From the NCBI GenBank assembly GCA_963734575.1, contig CAVTHT010000008.1, forward strand, positions 186,001 to 250,000: a stretch of DNA of 64,000 nt, read 5' to 3'. How positions within the stretch are numbered: the stretch's first letter is position 1; each line of letters opens with the position of its first letter. Both the position numbers and the translations under genes were made by a program. The notes beneath the pieces are model-generated. The model was not told the origin of the DNA, did no database searches, and worked only from the letters and a program-made list of their open reading frames with translations. Positions 17,301-26,000 of this stretch are shown here, piece after piece. Source of the DNA: CAIWHR01 sp963734575. Its GTDB lineage: Bacteria; Pseudomonadota; Gammaproteobacteria; Burkholderiales; Casimicrobiaceae.

Positions 17301-18570
17301 CCTCGTCGCGCGCTTGCCGGGCTACATGATCCCGGACACGCTCGTGCGGGTCGAAGCCATTCCGCTCAGCGACAACGGCAAGGTGGACACGAGGGCGCTG
17401 GAGACCGGGACCGGGGAACGCTGGCGGCTGCGCCACACGTTCGTGGCACCGCGCGACGAAATCGAGCAGGCGATCTGCGGAACCTGGGCGGACGTTCTGC
17501 AGGTCGATGCAGTCGGCGTCGACGACAATTTCTTCGACCTCGGGGGTCACTCTCTGCTGGCTGCGAGAGTCTTTGCCCACCTCGATGAGTCGCTTGGCCG
17601 GGTGCTTCCGCTTGCGACACTGTTCGAGGCCCCCACGGTGCGGGGGCTTGCAGCGCGTTACCGCGACGCGCCGCTCGCGAGCCATGCCGGCAGTCTGGTC
17701 GCGGTGCAACCCCGCGGGAGGCGACCACCGCTGTTCGTGGTGCCTGGAATCTTCGGCGACGTGGTGGGACTCGGGCCGCTGTCGCGGGCCCTCGGCACCG
17801 AGCAGCCGCTGTACGCGCTGCGATCGGCAGGTCTCGCCGACGATGCCCCCCCGCTCGCCACGATCGAGGCGATGGCGAGCGCGTACGTCCGCGAGATCCG
17901 GTCGGTGCGGCCACACGGCCCCTATGCAATCGGCGGTTCGTGCTTCGGGGCCACAGTCGCCTACGAGATGGCCCGGCAGCTCCTGTCCGCAGGCGAAGCC
18001 GTCGCCTTCCTCGCCCTGCTCGACCCGAGCCGCCGCGGCGGCCGCAGCACTTTGTCGAACTCGATTGCGACGCCGCGGATACTGCGTCGCGCCGCCGCCG
18101 CCATGGCGTTCGGTGCCGGTCGTGCGCGCATGTACGTCACGGAGGCTGCGGCGATGCGTGGACACCACCGATGGCAGTACGTCGTGCGCAAGCTGCGGAC
18201 GGTCGCTGCGCATCGTGGCGGTCTTGCGGCGCGCGCGCCGGTGGTGCGCGAGCTCGACCGGGTCGAAGTGCAACGCACCAACCTGCGTGCGCTCGAGCGC
18301 TACGCGCGGGCCGATCTTCCGGGCAAGGTGCGCGTCGTCTGCGTTCTCGAATCGACACGCGACACCGCCACGCGCACCCCACTTCCTGTCGGGATCGAGC
18401 AGGCGGGGCAACGCTTCGTGCGGGCGACGGTTCCCGGCCGTGATTCCGGAGACATGCTGGCCGCGGCAAACGCAGCGCATGTCGCGCAAAGGCTGGAGAC
18501 GCTTCTGCGTGAAGCGTACACGGAAACCGACAGCGCAACCGCGCCGGGCCAGTCCACTGCAGTCACGTAA
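11329..18570 (+). CDS. two-module nonribosomal peptide synthetase, C-A-T-C-A-T-TE
   Basis: 2413 residues with no frameshift. Domains: C1 (HHIATDG, residue 151), A1 (YTSGSTG about 625; FDAAVWEF about 671; NLYGPTEVT 764; NGKLDRR 962), T1 (GGHSL, Ser about 1020), C2 (HHAVIDG 1211), A2 (YTSGSSGSPKG 1684; FDAATFEL 1728; NAYGPTEATT 1821; NGKVDTR 2017), T2 (GGHSL, Ser 2075), TE (about 2125-2400). No epimerase or methyltransferase domain is present. Hand alignment to GrsA gives codes DAWQFGLID(K) for A1, glutamine-like, and DAFLLGATI(K) for A2, which I do not recognise but looks hydrophobic. The TE has GSCFG, so Cys 2205 replaces the Ser nucleophile. C1 at the start implies an acyl or aminoacyl donor from the preceding gene. 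Confidence 0.95.
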   Translation: MTGEGPAAEPSKRLSGGGVVRRAPVSFAQQRLWLLERMFALGAVYHTPHVLRLRGAVDIAALEAALNEIARRHETLRTRFEESNGEPVQVVLACGAVALHREDMRSVGRTTLLTAVKAEVTAPFDLARELPLRVRLWQVGDDEHWLAITLHHIATDGWSTGVLARELSALYNATRAGRPSPLPPLPVQYGDYAAWQRDWLHGDVLDRQLAFWRRGLAGVPVLDLPGDRPRPLVPTFRGERVTIRLDATTIHGLRALGAGQGATLFMVLLAAFDVLLHRHTGQDDFAVGVPIAGRSRPELEDLIGFFVNMLVMRFEMSGSATFSEVLAQVRARALDAYAHPDVPFDLVVEALAPARDASRNPLFQASFVLHNTPPRHWHLEGVDVEPMTDVVTGTCKFDLSLIAVPVGPELALTFEYACDLFDRSTIERLGMHFRELLGGILSTPHLPIERLPLLTPAERADLIGSLPQNAHIPCTVVTQFEAQVDATPEAPAVLCGDRRLTYRALDARADSLASELRDLGVGPDVIVGLCLPRSLELVVGMLGILKAGGAYLPLDPEYPRERLAFMLQDCAAPVVITAAGVGDLLPADFAGRVLFLNRDDGPPPHQARAGRPAGPRAADLAYVIYTSGSTGQPNGVLIEHGALANHIVWMQRRFPLTLSDRVLQKTALGFDAAVWEFHAPLIAGATLVMAEPGLQRSPAQLVACVRREAITVLQMVPSLLAAVLDHPGLAGCTSLRRVFAGGEVLTCDTVRRFRSQSHATLVNLYGPTEVTIDATAWEIGPADETSAPPIGTTIDNVRAYVLSPSMEPVPPGVVGELYLGGAGVARGYLNRPVLSRERFVADPLLGAPAARLFRTGDRVRRRTDGALEFIGRRDAQVKIRGHRIEPAEIEASLTALPDVADAAVVAADGPAAQLVLIAYVTAKAGREVHADQLRSLLRARLPEPMVPAIFVVLRELPRLPNGKLDRRNLPTPSGVVDHVHGGPRVAPRDGLEEQVAALWGDVLHVESVGVHDDFFASGGHSLLAMQLIARLHAVFGIELPMRTFFAGPTIADVALHLRNAHERGTVYADPIGMAAGDLPTPSLAQQRLWLLERLVPCGSAYTVANGWRLEGKLDVGALRAALLGLAQRQDVLRARFAVGDGSTLRLQEAPDALALQVEDLTAMPPTTRAAHAMRLATEEAAAPFDLARGPLARARLLRLDDSHHWLLVTMHHAVIDGWSMSVLARELSVLYAAALQGVRAELPPLPVRYADYAAWQRAGLRANALDESMAYWKKELAGVQPFELPSDRPRPPIPSLRGDRVPFVIDDGLTRSLEALARDRGATLFMVLLATFQLLLARYAGRDDVAVGVPVAGRGRPELEGLIGLFVNMLVLRGDVAAADDFAAYLEHTRARVLGALQHQDVPFERLVEDLAPSRDVARHPLFQVAFVLQNTPAEHWEVPGLAVEKLDSMRPASAKFDLSLSVTERDGSLHAQFEFATDLFERHTIAQLARHWQMLMRGVVADPTCSLARLPLMDEQERADLLAPGVCVPLATTDGLAAIVAEITRRSPGAIALVEDDTRITYAELEARSNRLAHHLQATGVGSGQTVAVILPRSAGFVVAILAVLKAGGAYVPLDPEFPFARLEALATDAGCRVVITDAAGGERAPRAMQMVCLDRDGDAIARHPAEPVHTPVLATELACILYTSGSSGSPKGVAIRQRSIVRLVREQDYVRIGAADVVAHLSNVAFDAATFELWGALLNGARLAILPKAMVLAPASLQQNITRQRITCMLLTTSVFHHAVDHDPAMFRDLRYLLFGGESADPVRVRAVLDAGPPRHFVNAYGPTEATTIAACHEIVSQDPSQPVPIGRPIVGTEITVLDRYGEPVPIGVLGELAIGGDGVAAGYVGSARTSAERFVDDPRRPAPGRRAYRTGDLGRRRRDGIFEFGGRVDDQVKLRGHRIEPGEIRALISGHAGVRGCHVQVEMLPNGTPGLVAYVAGPAADFSTIHDNLVARLPGYMIPDTLVRVEAIPLSDNGKVDTRALETGTGERWRLRHTFVAPRDEIEQAICGTWADVLQVDAVGVDDNFFDLGGHSLLAARVFAHLDESLGRVLPLATLFEAPTVRGLAARYRDAPLASHAGSLVAVQPRGRRPPLFVVPGIFGDVVGLGPLSRALGTEQPLYALRSAGLADDAPPLATIEAMASAYVREIRSVRPHGPYAIGGSCFGATVAYEMARQLLSAGEAVAFLALLDPSRRGGRSTLSNSIATPRILRRAAAAMAFGAGRARMYVTEAAAMRGHHRWQYVVRKLRTVAAHRGGLAARAPVVRELDRVEVQRTNLRALERYARADLPGKVRVVCVLESTRDTATRTPLPVGIEQAGQRFVRATVPGRDSGDMLAAANAAHVAQRLETLLREAYTETDSATAPGQSTAVT

Positions 18571-18744
18571 GTCACTCCCGCAACGACTTCGCGCGGCCTC
18601 GCCCGGATTACTTTATTCGGGATCGCGTTGATCTTTATCTGATGGCCCGCGACACGAGCGGGTATGAGTGGCAGAAGAGCCCAGGCTGATCGTCATCGTG
18701 ACAGGATGACTAGATCCGGGTCCGGCTCCGTCAGGAGATCTGCC

Positions 18745-19779
18745 ATGAACCTTGCGCACCGGGCTATCGCCGCAGTGTCCATTCTTGTGCTTGCCCTGGG
18801 CGTCGCCCATGCGCTTCCGATCGTCGTGTCGCCTGCTCCCGTCCCGGTGAAGAATGCCGTGAGCACTTACCAGGATGGCTACACCCTCGGTACCGCCAAT
18901 GCCCCGACGTATCTCTACTTCCGTGAAAACCTCGGCGGCACCTGGGGAGCCTGGACGGAACTAAGGATCGACGAGAACCCGGCGCTCGCAGATCCGGCGT
19001 TCCTGCAAAGCGTGAGCAAGGGTACGGTGCAGCTCGACGAGTGGGGGACCGGCGCGAATGTGTTCGCCGGGGATGCTTCTCAACTGAAGGTACATAGCGG
19101 CAACTATGGCTGGTCCTACGGGTACGACATCGGCTTCGGTGGGGCCTACGTCGACGTGGATCTCCAGATCCAGTTCGACTGGAGCGAGAGCGCGATCGCT
19201 GACCGGAAGATTCAGCTGGCGAAAGAGCTGGAGTGGGAGTACGCGATGGAGCGGTGGTGGACCGCCGCCGACGCGAAGGTTCTGGTGAGCGTTGCCGGAG
19301 ACGGCACGTTCGCGTACCCGATTTCATTCGACGTGACGCGCACAGGCTACAACGATGGCGCACCGCACAATCAGGGCATCTACGATCAGGTCGTCACGGT
19401 GTGGGACCCGCTCTCAGCCGATCCGAACAAGCCTGGTCGCGCGAACATGACCAACTGGTTCGAGACCAGCGACGCGCAGACCGTGGCGCACGAGTTCGGG
19501 CACATGCTGGGAGCGTTCGACGAGTACTGGGGCGGGGGCATCAACACCATGACGTGGGTGACCGATTACGCGAACCTCATGGGATCGAGCAATCCGCTCG
19601 CCTCCCCGCAGGGAATGAAGCCGCTGTACTACGAGCCGTTCAAGCTTTGGCTCGCCAACGACGACCCGATCAAGACGAATGTGTATCGCCTCCTCGTGCC
19701 CGAGCCCGACGTACTCCTGTTGCTTCTCATCGGCGCGGCGGTTATGCGGTGCGTGCCCAGGACGAACTGCGGCACTTGA
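18745..19779 (+). CDS. secreted zinc metalloprotease-like protein with PEP-CTERM-type tail
   Basis: 344 residues from ATG 18745 (CAGGAGA site upstream). The N-terminus is a signal peptide (AIAAVSILVLALGVAHA). Around residue 250 is AHEFGHMLGAFDEY, the HExxHxxGxxD zinc site of metzincin-like proteases. The C-terminus reads VPEPDVLLLLLIGAAVMR, a PEP motif, hydrophobic segment and Arg: a PEP-CTERM-type sorting signal normally handled by exosortase and used with exopolysaccharide production. No exosortase gene is in the window. It lies 175 bases after the synthetase on the same strand but with its own leader, so membership in that locus is unproven. Confidence 0.75.
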   Translation: MNLAHRAIAAVSILVLALGVAHALPIVVSPAPVPVKNAVSTYQDGYTLGTANAPTYLYFRENLGGTWGAWTELRIDENPALADPAFLQSVSKGTVQLDEWGTGANVFAGDASQLKVHSGNYGWSYGYDIGFGGAYVDVDLQIQFDWSESAIADRKIQLAKELEWEYAMERWWTAADAKVLVSVAGDGTFAYPISFDVTRTGYNDGAPHNQGIYDQVVTVWDPLSADPNKPGRANMTNWFETSDAQTVAHEFGHMLGAFDEYWGGGINTMTWVTDYANLMGSSNPLASPQGMKPLYYEPFKLWLANDDPIKTNVYRLLVPEPDVLLLLLIGAAVMRCVPRTNCGT

Positions 19780-19879
19780 TCATCATTGGAGCCAGCACCT
19801 GATTCGAGCGCCGATTCGACGGCGCTCGGCAGCCCGCATCCCGCGAATAGAGTGGAACTGTCCTGCCGTGGCCAGCAAT

Positions 19880-19912
19880 GTGAACGGCCACCCGAAGGTG
19901 GCCGTCATTGCT
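19880..19912 (-). terminator. hairpin downstream of tmRNA
   Basis: ACGGCCACC and GGTGGCCGT form a perfect 9-bp stem around a 4-base loop, extended by flanking GCAATG/CATTGC. It starts five bases past the tmRNA CCA end. No clear T-run follows, so it may mark the 3-prime end or processing rather than strong termination. Confidence 0.5.
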
Positions 19913-19916
19913 GCGT

Positions 19917-20292
19917 TGGTGGAGGTGGGCGGAATCGAACCGCCGTCCGGAAGCACTCTACAGTCAGGACTACATGCTTAGTCGGTCATTTGATCTCGCC
20001 CTGGCGCCGCGGACAGACACGCTGCGACAGGACCAGTCACCTTGCTTTAACGTGCAGCCCAAGTGACCCGGGCGCACGCGATCGCTCTGAATGTCCCCGC
20101 TGCGACTTGCCGTTTTACCGGCTCGTCACCCGGACCGAGCGCTGCCCGGTGCGAGGTCCGGCGGGATTAAGCCGCCAGAGCGTACGTTTCGTCGTTCGCA
20201 GTTAAGTTTGCGATTGCTCGAGTTTTACGAGGACAAGCGCCTCGGCATGCCCCGCGCTGCTTTGCAACCCCCGTCGATACCAGTTCACCCCC
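19917..20292 (-). ncRNA. ssrA: transfer-messenger RNA (tmRNA)
   Basis: 376 nucleotides. The 5-prime end GGGGGTGAACTGGTATCGAC pairs with the 3-prime CACCTCC before an encoded ACCA (seven pairs, one G-U). The 3-prime arm GGTTCGATTCC is the T-loop of the tRNA-like part. The open reading frame encodes the tag ANDETYALAA followed by TAA at about 20170, the LAA end being the proteolysis signal. It rescues stalled ribosomes with SmpB. The tag is identical to the Neisseria-type tag and close to the Burkholderia ANDERFALAA, supporting a betaproteobacterial host. A weak TATCAT -10-like element lies about 55 bases upstream. Confidence 0.95.
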
Positions 20293-20471
20293 GGTGATCG
20301 TCGTGCGCCGGCCGCCTGACGGCGTCGGCGCCATGCGCTGGAAACCTATGATATCACCCGGGTTCGCGGAGTTCCGCCGTAACGGCAGCAGCGCCGTTGC
20401 GGGCGCTCCGCTCGCGAGCGATGTCACGGCAGTAGTTGGGGTAGACTGCCCGCAAAATCAAGAGGAACCGC

Positions 20472-21941
20472 ATGACCGCAACCGTTCTCGTGCCCGTCAT
20501 TCTCTCCGGAGGAGCCGGCACGCGCCTGTGGCCCCTCTCGCGGGAAGCCGCACCGAAGCCGTTCATGCCACTGCCGGACGGCGAGACGCTGCTCGGCAAG
20601 ACGGCGAGCCGCGCCCTCGCGCTGGAGGGGGCGTCGTCGCTGCTCACTGTCACCAACCGCGACTATTACTTCCACACCAAGGACGTCTATTCGGGACTGT
20701 CGTCCGGGCCCGCCGACGCGCTGTTCCTGCTCGAGCCGTTCGGGCGCAACACCGCGCCCGCGGTGGCGCTGGCTGCGCTATGCGTCGAGGCACGCTTCGG
20801 TCCCGAAGCCGTGATGCTGGTGCTGCCCGCCGACCATCTCATCCGCGACCAGCAGCGCGTTCGCGACGGCAGTGCACACCGCCGTTGCCGCGGCGGCGGC
20901 GGGTTCGCTCGTCACCTTCGGAATCACGCCCAGCCATGCCGAAACAGGTTTCGGCTACATCGAATGCGGCGATCCAGTCGCACGCGAGCCTGAGGCGTTG
21001 CCCGTGTTCCGGGCCCGGCGGTTCGTCGAGAAACCGGCCGCCGACCTCGCGCGCCAGTATCTTGCGGCGGGGAACTACGTCTGGAACTCGGGCATGTTCT
21101 GTTTTTCGGCCCGCACGATCCTGCAAGCCTTCGAGCGCTACGCGCCCGCCGTGCTCGACGCCGTGAAGCCGGTGTGGTCCACCATCGCGACGCGCACGCA
21201 GGGCCCGATGCTCGAGGTCGATGCAGCGCTCTTCGCGGCCGTGCCCGACATCTCGATCGACTATGCGGTGATGGAGAAGGCGGCGGCCGACGGCATCGTC
21301 GCTGTCGTGCGCGGCAACTTCGACTGGAGCGACGTCGGCTCGTGGCAGGCGGTATCGGACCTCACGGAACCGGACCACCACGGCAATCGCGGGCGCGGCG
21401 AGCGCATCTCGATCGCGACCACCGGCACCTACGTGCACGCCGAGGACCGCGTGGTCGCGACGGTCGGCATCGAGAACCTGGTGATCATCGACACGGCCGG
21501 ACGCGGTGCTCGTCGCGCATCGCGATCACCTGCAGCGCGTGAAGGACGTGGTCGGCGAGCTCAAGGCACGCGGCCACGACGCCTACAAGCTCCATCGCAC
21601 CGTCGCGCGGCCCTGGGGCGCGTACACCGTGCTGCAGGACGGGCCGCGGTTCAAGATCAAGCGCATCGAGGTGAAGCCCGGCGCATCGCTGTCGCTGCAG
21701 CTGCACCACCGGCGCAGCGAGCACTGGGTGGTGGTATGCGGCACGGCGGAGGTCACGCGCGGCGACGAGGTGTACCGGCTCGCGCGCGAACGAGTCCACC
21801 TACATCCCCGTGGAAACGCGGCACCGTCTCGCCAATCCCGGCGCCGAGCCGCTCGTCATGATCGAAGTGCAGTGCGGCGACTACCTCGGCGAGGACGACA
21901 TCGTGCGCTTCGACGACCAGTACGGCCGCGTGCCGGCATAG
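20472..21941 (+). CDS. manC: mannose-1-phosphate guanylyltransferase / mannose-6-phosphate isomerase, frameshifted
   Basis: About 488 residues once three frameshifts (near 20862, 21500 and 21785, each an apparent extra base) are bridged. It makes GDP-mannose for polysaccharides. Residues 9-25 hold the nucleotidyltransferase signature (LSGGAGTRLWPLSRE), FVEKP follows near residue 190, and the C-terminal third is the cupin-type isomerase domain (RPWGAYTVLQDGPRFKIKRI...LQLHHRRSEHW). Start ATG 20472 has an AGAGGAA site. It stands between tmRNA and a convergent transporter gene; no other polysaccharide gene adjoins it. Confidence 0.88.
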
Positions 21942-21967
21942 ATCGCAGGCAGCGCATTTGCGGCCCG

Positions 21968-22900
21968 TCAGTCGGTGCCCGCCGGCACCGGCGCCGCGCG
22001 TCTTCCCAGCCGGCTGGTGACCCAGATGCCCGTGAGGATGAGCGCGATCCCGGCGACGTGGAACGGCGCGAGGCGCTCATCCAGGAAGAGCGTCGCGAGC
22101 ACGACGCCGAACACGGGCATCAGGTGGATGAACAGCCCGGCCACGCTGGCGCCGACGAGCTCGACGCCGCGATTCCAGAAGATATAGGCCAGCACGGACG
22201 AGAACAGGCCGACGGAGAACAGCGCGGCGAGATTCGCGAGCGTCGGCGCCATCTGCCGGCCGAACGCCGCTTCGCCGAGGAAGAGCGGCAGCACGCACAG
22301 GTCGCCGACGCACGCGAGCACGAACAGGAAGGTCAGCGTGTGCAGACCCGGCGGCCGCCAGCGCAGGCAGATGGTGTAGATCGACCACATCGCCATCGAC
22401 AGCACGACGAAGAGATCGCCGACATTGAGGCGCAACGACGCGAGCGCGGCGATGCTCCCCTGCGACAGGATGGTCAGCACGCCGGCGAGCGAGATCAGAA
22501 CGCCGGCAAGCTGCAGCGCGGAGAGCCGCTCGCGCAGGAAGATCCACGACAGCGTGATGATCATCACCGGCACGAACGAGTTGAGGATCACGCCGTTCGT
22601 CGCCGTCGTGTAGTTGAGACCGAGATAGGCGAGCGCGTTGTGCGTGCCGACGCCGATCGCGCCGAGGTACAGCATCGTCTTCCAGTGCGCGCGCACGATC
22701 GGCCACTCGCGGCGCACGTGCGGCCACGCGAGCGGCGCCAGGATCACGATCGCGAAGAACCAGCGGAAGAAGGTCATCGCCAGCGGCGGCACGTCACTCG
22801 CGATCGAGCGCCCGACGATCCAGTTGCATGCCCAGAAGAACGGCGCCAGCGTGAGGAGGAGATACGGTGAAGGAGCGCGGCGCGCGCGGGCATCGGACAT
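21968..22900 (-). CDS. EamA-family (DMT superfamily) transporter
   Basis: 310 residues from ATG 22900. Ten hydrophobic helices in two repeats of five are visible, with the EamA pattern ACNWIVGRSIASDVPPLAMTFFRW near the start and the second-repeat equivalent SVLAYIFWNRGVELVGAS. Such inner-membrane proteins export or import small metabolites; the substrate cannot be read from sequence. It converges with manC and diverges from mfd, the intervening 150 bases carrying the mfd promoter. Confidence 0.85.
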   Translation of the reverse strand: MSDARARRAPSPYLLLTLAPFFWACNWIVGRSIASDVPPLAMTFFRWFFAIVILAPLAWPHVRREWPIVRAHWKTMLYLGAIGVGTHNALAYLGLNYTTATNGVILNSFVPVMIITLSWIFLRERLSALQLAGVLISLAGVLTILSQGSIAALASLRLNVGDLFVVLSMAMWSIYTICLRWRPPGLHTLTFLFVLACVGDLCVLPLFLGEAAFGRQMAPTLANLAALFSVGLFSSVLAYIFWNRGVELVGASVAGLFIHLMPVFGVVLATLFLDERLAPFHVAGIALILTGIWVTSRLGRRAAPVPAGTD

Positions 22901-23017
22901 GCATCGATTATCCCATGCGCATTCGTGCTCACGCGTCCGTGGCACACGCGTCGATCCGCGCTCGCGCACCTCGACGCCACGGCACGTGCGGGAAGCGCAG
23001 GTCGCGGTCGGCACGAT

Positions 23018-23026
23018 TGCTATAAT
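23018..23026 (+). promoter_or_regulatory. extended -10 promoter of mfd
   Basis: TGCTATAAT: a consensus TATAAT with the TGn extension, 26 bases before the mfd start codon. No good -35 hexamer lies 17 bases upstream, as is common for extended -10 promoters. Confidence 0.6.
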
Positions 23027-23051
23027 TGCGGGGTTGTCGCTCACCGTATAG

Positions 23052-26000
23052 ATGTCGCCGGCCTCCACCGTCGCCGGGACGGCCGCCGCCAGCACCAACG
23101 CCCATCCGGCGCCTGCCGCTCCCCCAACCACCGATCCCGCCCTGAGCGCTGCCACGCTCGCGGCGCTGTCTTCGCTCGTCCCGCCGTTGCCGCGCGATGG
23201 CGAGCGCACGCGCAGCGCACCGCTGTCAGGCTCGGCCGATGCGCTGGCGATCGCGCAGCTCGCGATTGCGCTTGCGCCCGCGCGCCGGCATGATCGCCGT
23301 CCTCGCTGCGGATGCGCTCGCCGCGCAGCGCCTCGTCGAGGAGATCGCCTGGTTCGCACCCGGTCTCAAGGTCGCGCTGCTGCCCGACTGGGAGACGCTG
23401 CCGTACGACCATTTCTCGCCGCACCAGGATCTCGTCTCCGAGCGCCTCGCCACGCTCTACCGGATCTCGCGCGGCGAATGCGACGTCATGGTCGCTGCGG
23501 CGACCACCGCGCTCTATCGCCTTGCGCCCCCCAGCTATCTCGCCGGGTTCACGTTCTTCCTGAAGCAGGGGGAGCGCCTCGACGTCGATGCGCTGCGCAG
23601 CCAGCTCGCCCTCGCCGGTTACCAGCACGTCACGCAGGTGGTCTCGCCAGGCGAGTTCAGCGTGCGCGGCGGGCTGATCGATCTCTTCCCGATGGGCAGC
23701 ACGCTGCCCTACCGCATCGATCTGTTCGGCGACGACATCGAGACGATCCGCACCTTCGACGTCGACACGCAGCGCACGCTGTACCCGGTGCCGGACGTGC
23801 GCCTCCTGCCTGCGCGCGAGTTCCCGATCGACGAGAGCGGCCGCAACCGCTTCCGCGGCCGCTATCGCGAGGCGTTCGAAGGCGATCCGTCGAAGTCCGC
23901 GCTCTACAAGGACGTGAGCAACGGCATCACGCCGGGAGGCATCGAGTATTACCTGCCGCTGTTCTTCGATGCCACGGCCATCCTCGCCGACTACCTGCCG
24001 CGCAACGCGGCGATCGTCCTGCATGGCGACGTCCAGGAGGCCGTGCGCCACTTCTGGCAGGACACGGAGTCGCGCTACAAGCTGATGCGCGGAGACAAGT
24101 CGCGGCCACTGCTGCCGCCGACCGATCTCTTCCTTCCTCCGGATGCGTTCAACGGCATGGTGAAGGCGTTCGCACGCATCGAGCTGCCCTTCGCGACGAC
24201 GGCCGCGCCCGACGATGCCCGTCCAGCGCCGACCGCGCCGCTGCCTTCCGTCCAGGTGGATCGTCGCGCCGACGATCCGCTCGTCGCGCTGCGGCGCTTC
24301 CTCGATGCCGGCGGCGCGCGCGTGATCGTTTGCGCGGAAAGTGCCGGCCGCCGCGACACGATGCACCAGTACTTCGCCGAGTACGGCCTCGAGGTGCCGC
24401 TGGTCGACGACTGGGCGCGCTTTCTCGAGCAGCATGCCGGCCCTGCGCGTCGGACTGGCCGTGTCGCCGCTGCACGCGGGCTTCCAGTGGCCGGCGGAAC
24501 GCCTCGCGTTCGTCACCGAGGCGGAGCTGTATGCGGGCGTCGTGCGCCGCGGCCGGCGCGATGCCGCGCGCCGCACCAACGTCGACGCCATGCTGCGCGA
24601 CCTCTCGGAGGTGCGCATCGGCGATCCGGTGGTGCACGAGCAGCACGGCATCGGGCGCTATCTGGGTCTCGTCAACATGGATCTCGGCGAAGGGCCCACG
24701 GAGTTCCTGCAGCTCGTGTACGCGAACGACGCCAAGCTGTACGTGCCGGTGTCGAACCTGCACCTCATCGCGCGCTACAGCGGCGCGGCACCCGAGGCGG
24801 CGCCGCTGCACGAGCTGGGCGGCGGGCAGTGGGACAAGGCGAAGAAGCGCGCGGCGCGCCAGGCGCACGACACGGCGGCCGAGCTTCTCAACCTGTACGC
24901 GCAACGCGCGGCGCGGGTCGGCCACGCGTTCAAGTTCAGCGTGCACGACTACGAGGCCTTCGCGGGCGGCTTCGGCTTCGAGGAGACGCCGGACCAGGCC
25001 GCGGCCATCGAGGCCGTCATCCACGACCTGACGTCGGGACAGCCGATGGACCGGCTGGTGTGCGGCGACGTCGGCTTCGGCAAGACGGAAGTCGCGTTGC
25101 GCGCAGCATTCATCGCGCTCGCCGACGGCAAGCAGGTCGCGGTGCTCGTGCCCACCACGCTGCTCGCGGAGCAGCACTTCCAGGTCTTCTCGGACCGCTT
25201 CTCGGACCTGCCCGTGAAGCTCGCCGAGCTGTCGCGCTTCCGGTCCGCCAAGGAGGTGAAGGGCGCGCTCGAGGGCCTCGCCAACGGCACGATCGACCTC
25301 GTGATCGGCACGCACAAGCTGATCCAGCCCGACGTGCGGTTCAAGAACCTCGGCCTCGTGATCATCGACGAGGAGCATCGCTTCGGCGTGCGCCAGAAGG
25401 AGCAGCTGAAGCGCCTGCGCGCCGAGGTCGACGTGCTGACGCTCACCGCAACGCCGATCCCGCGCACGCTCGCGATGTCGCTCGAAGGCATCCGCGATTT
25501 CTCGGTGATCGCCACCGCACCGCAGCGGCGGCTCGCGATCAAGACCTTCGTCGCGCAGTATTCGCCGGGCATCGTGCGCGAGGCCGCGCTGCGCGAGCTC
25601 AAGCGCGGCGGCCAGATCTACTACCTGCAGAACGACATCGCCAGCATCCGCACCACGGCCGAGCGCCTCGCACAGCTGCTGCCCGAAGCGCGCATCGCCA
25701 TCGCCCACGGCCAGATGCCGGAGCGCGAGCTCGAGCACGTGATGCGCGAGTTCTACCAGCAGCGCTGCAACCTGCTGGTCTGCTCGACGATCATCGAGAC
25801 CGGCATCGACGTGCCCACCGCGAACACGATCATCATCGACCGCGCCGACCGTTTCGGGCTCGCGCAGCTGCACCAGCTGCGCGGCCGCGTCGGGCGCTCG
25901 CACCACCAGGCGTACTCCTACCTGCTGACGCCGCCGGAGGAAAGCCTCGCGGCGCAGGCGAAGAAGCGGCTGGAGGCGATCCAGATGATGGAGGATCTCG

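Noticed and set aside
11881..18489. Long open frames antisense to the peptide synthetase (541, 583 and 696 codons)
   Set aside because: They are Arg/His/Asp/Glu-rich mirror frames caused by high third-position GC of the synthetase. No domain, start signal or conserved motif supports them.
20294..20470. A plus-strand gene beginning just upstream of manC
   Set aside because: The frame overlaps the tmRNA promoter region, has no ribosome-binding site and continues out of frame into manC; it shows no protein-like features.
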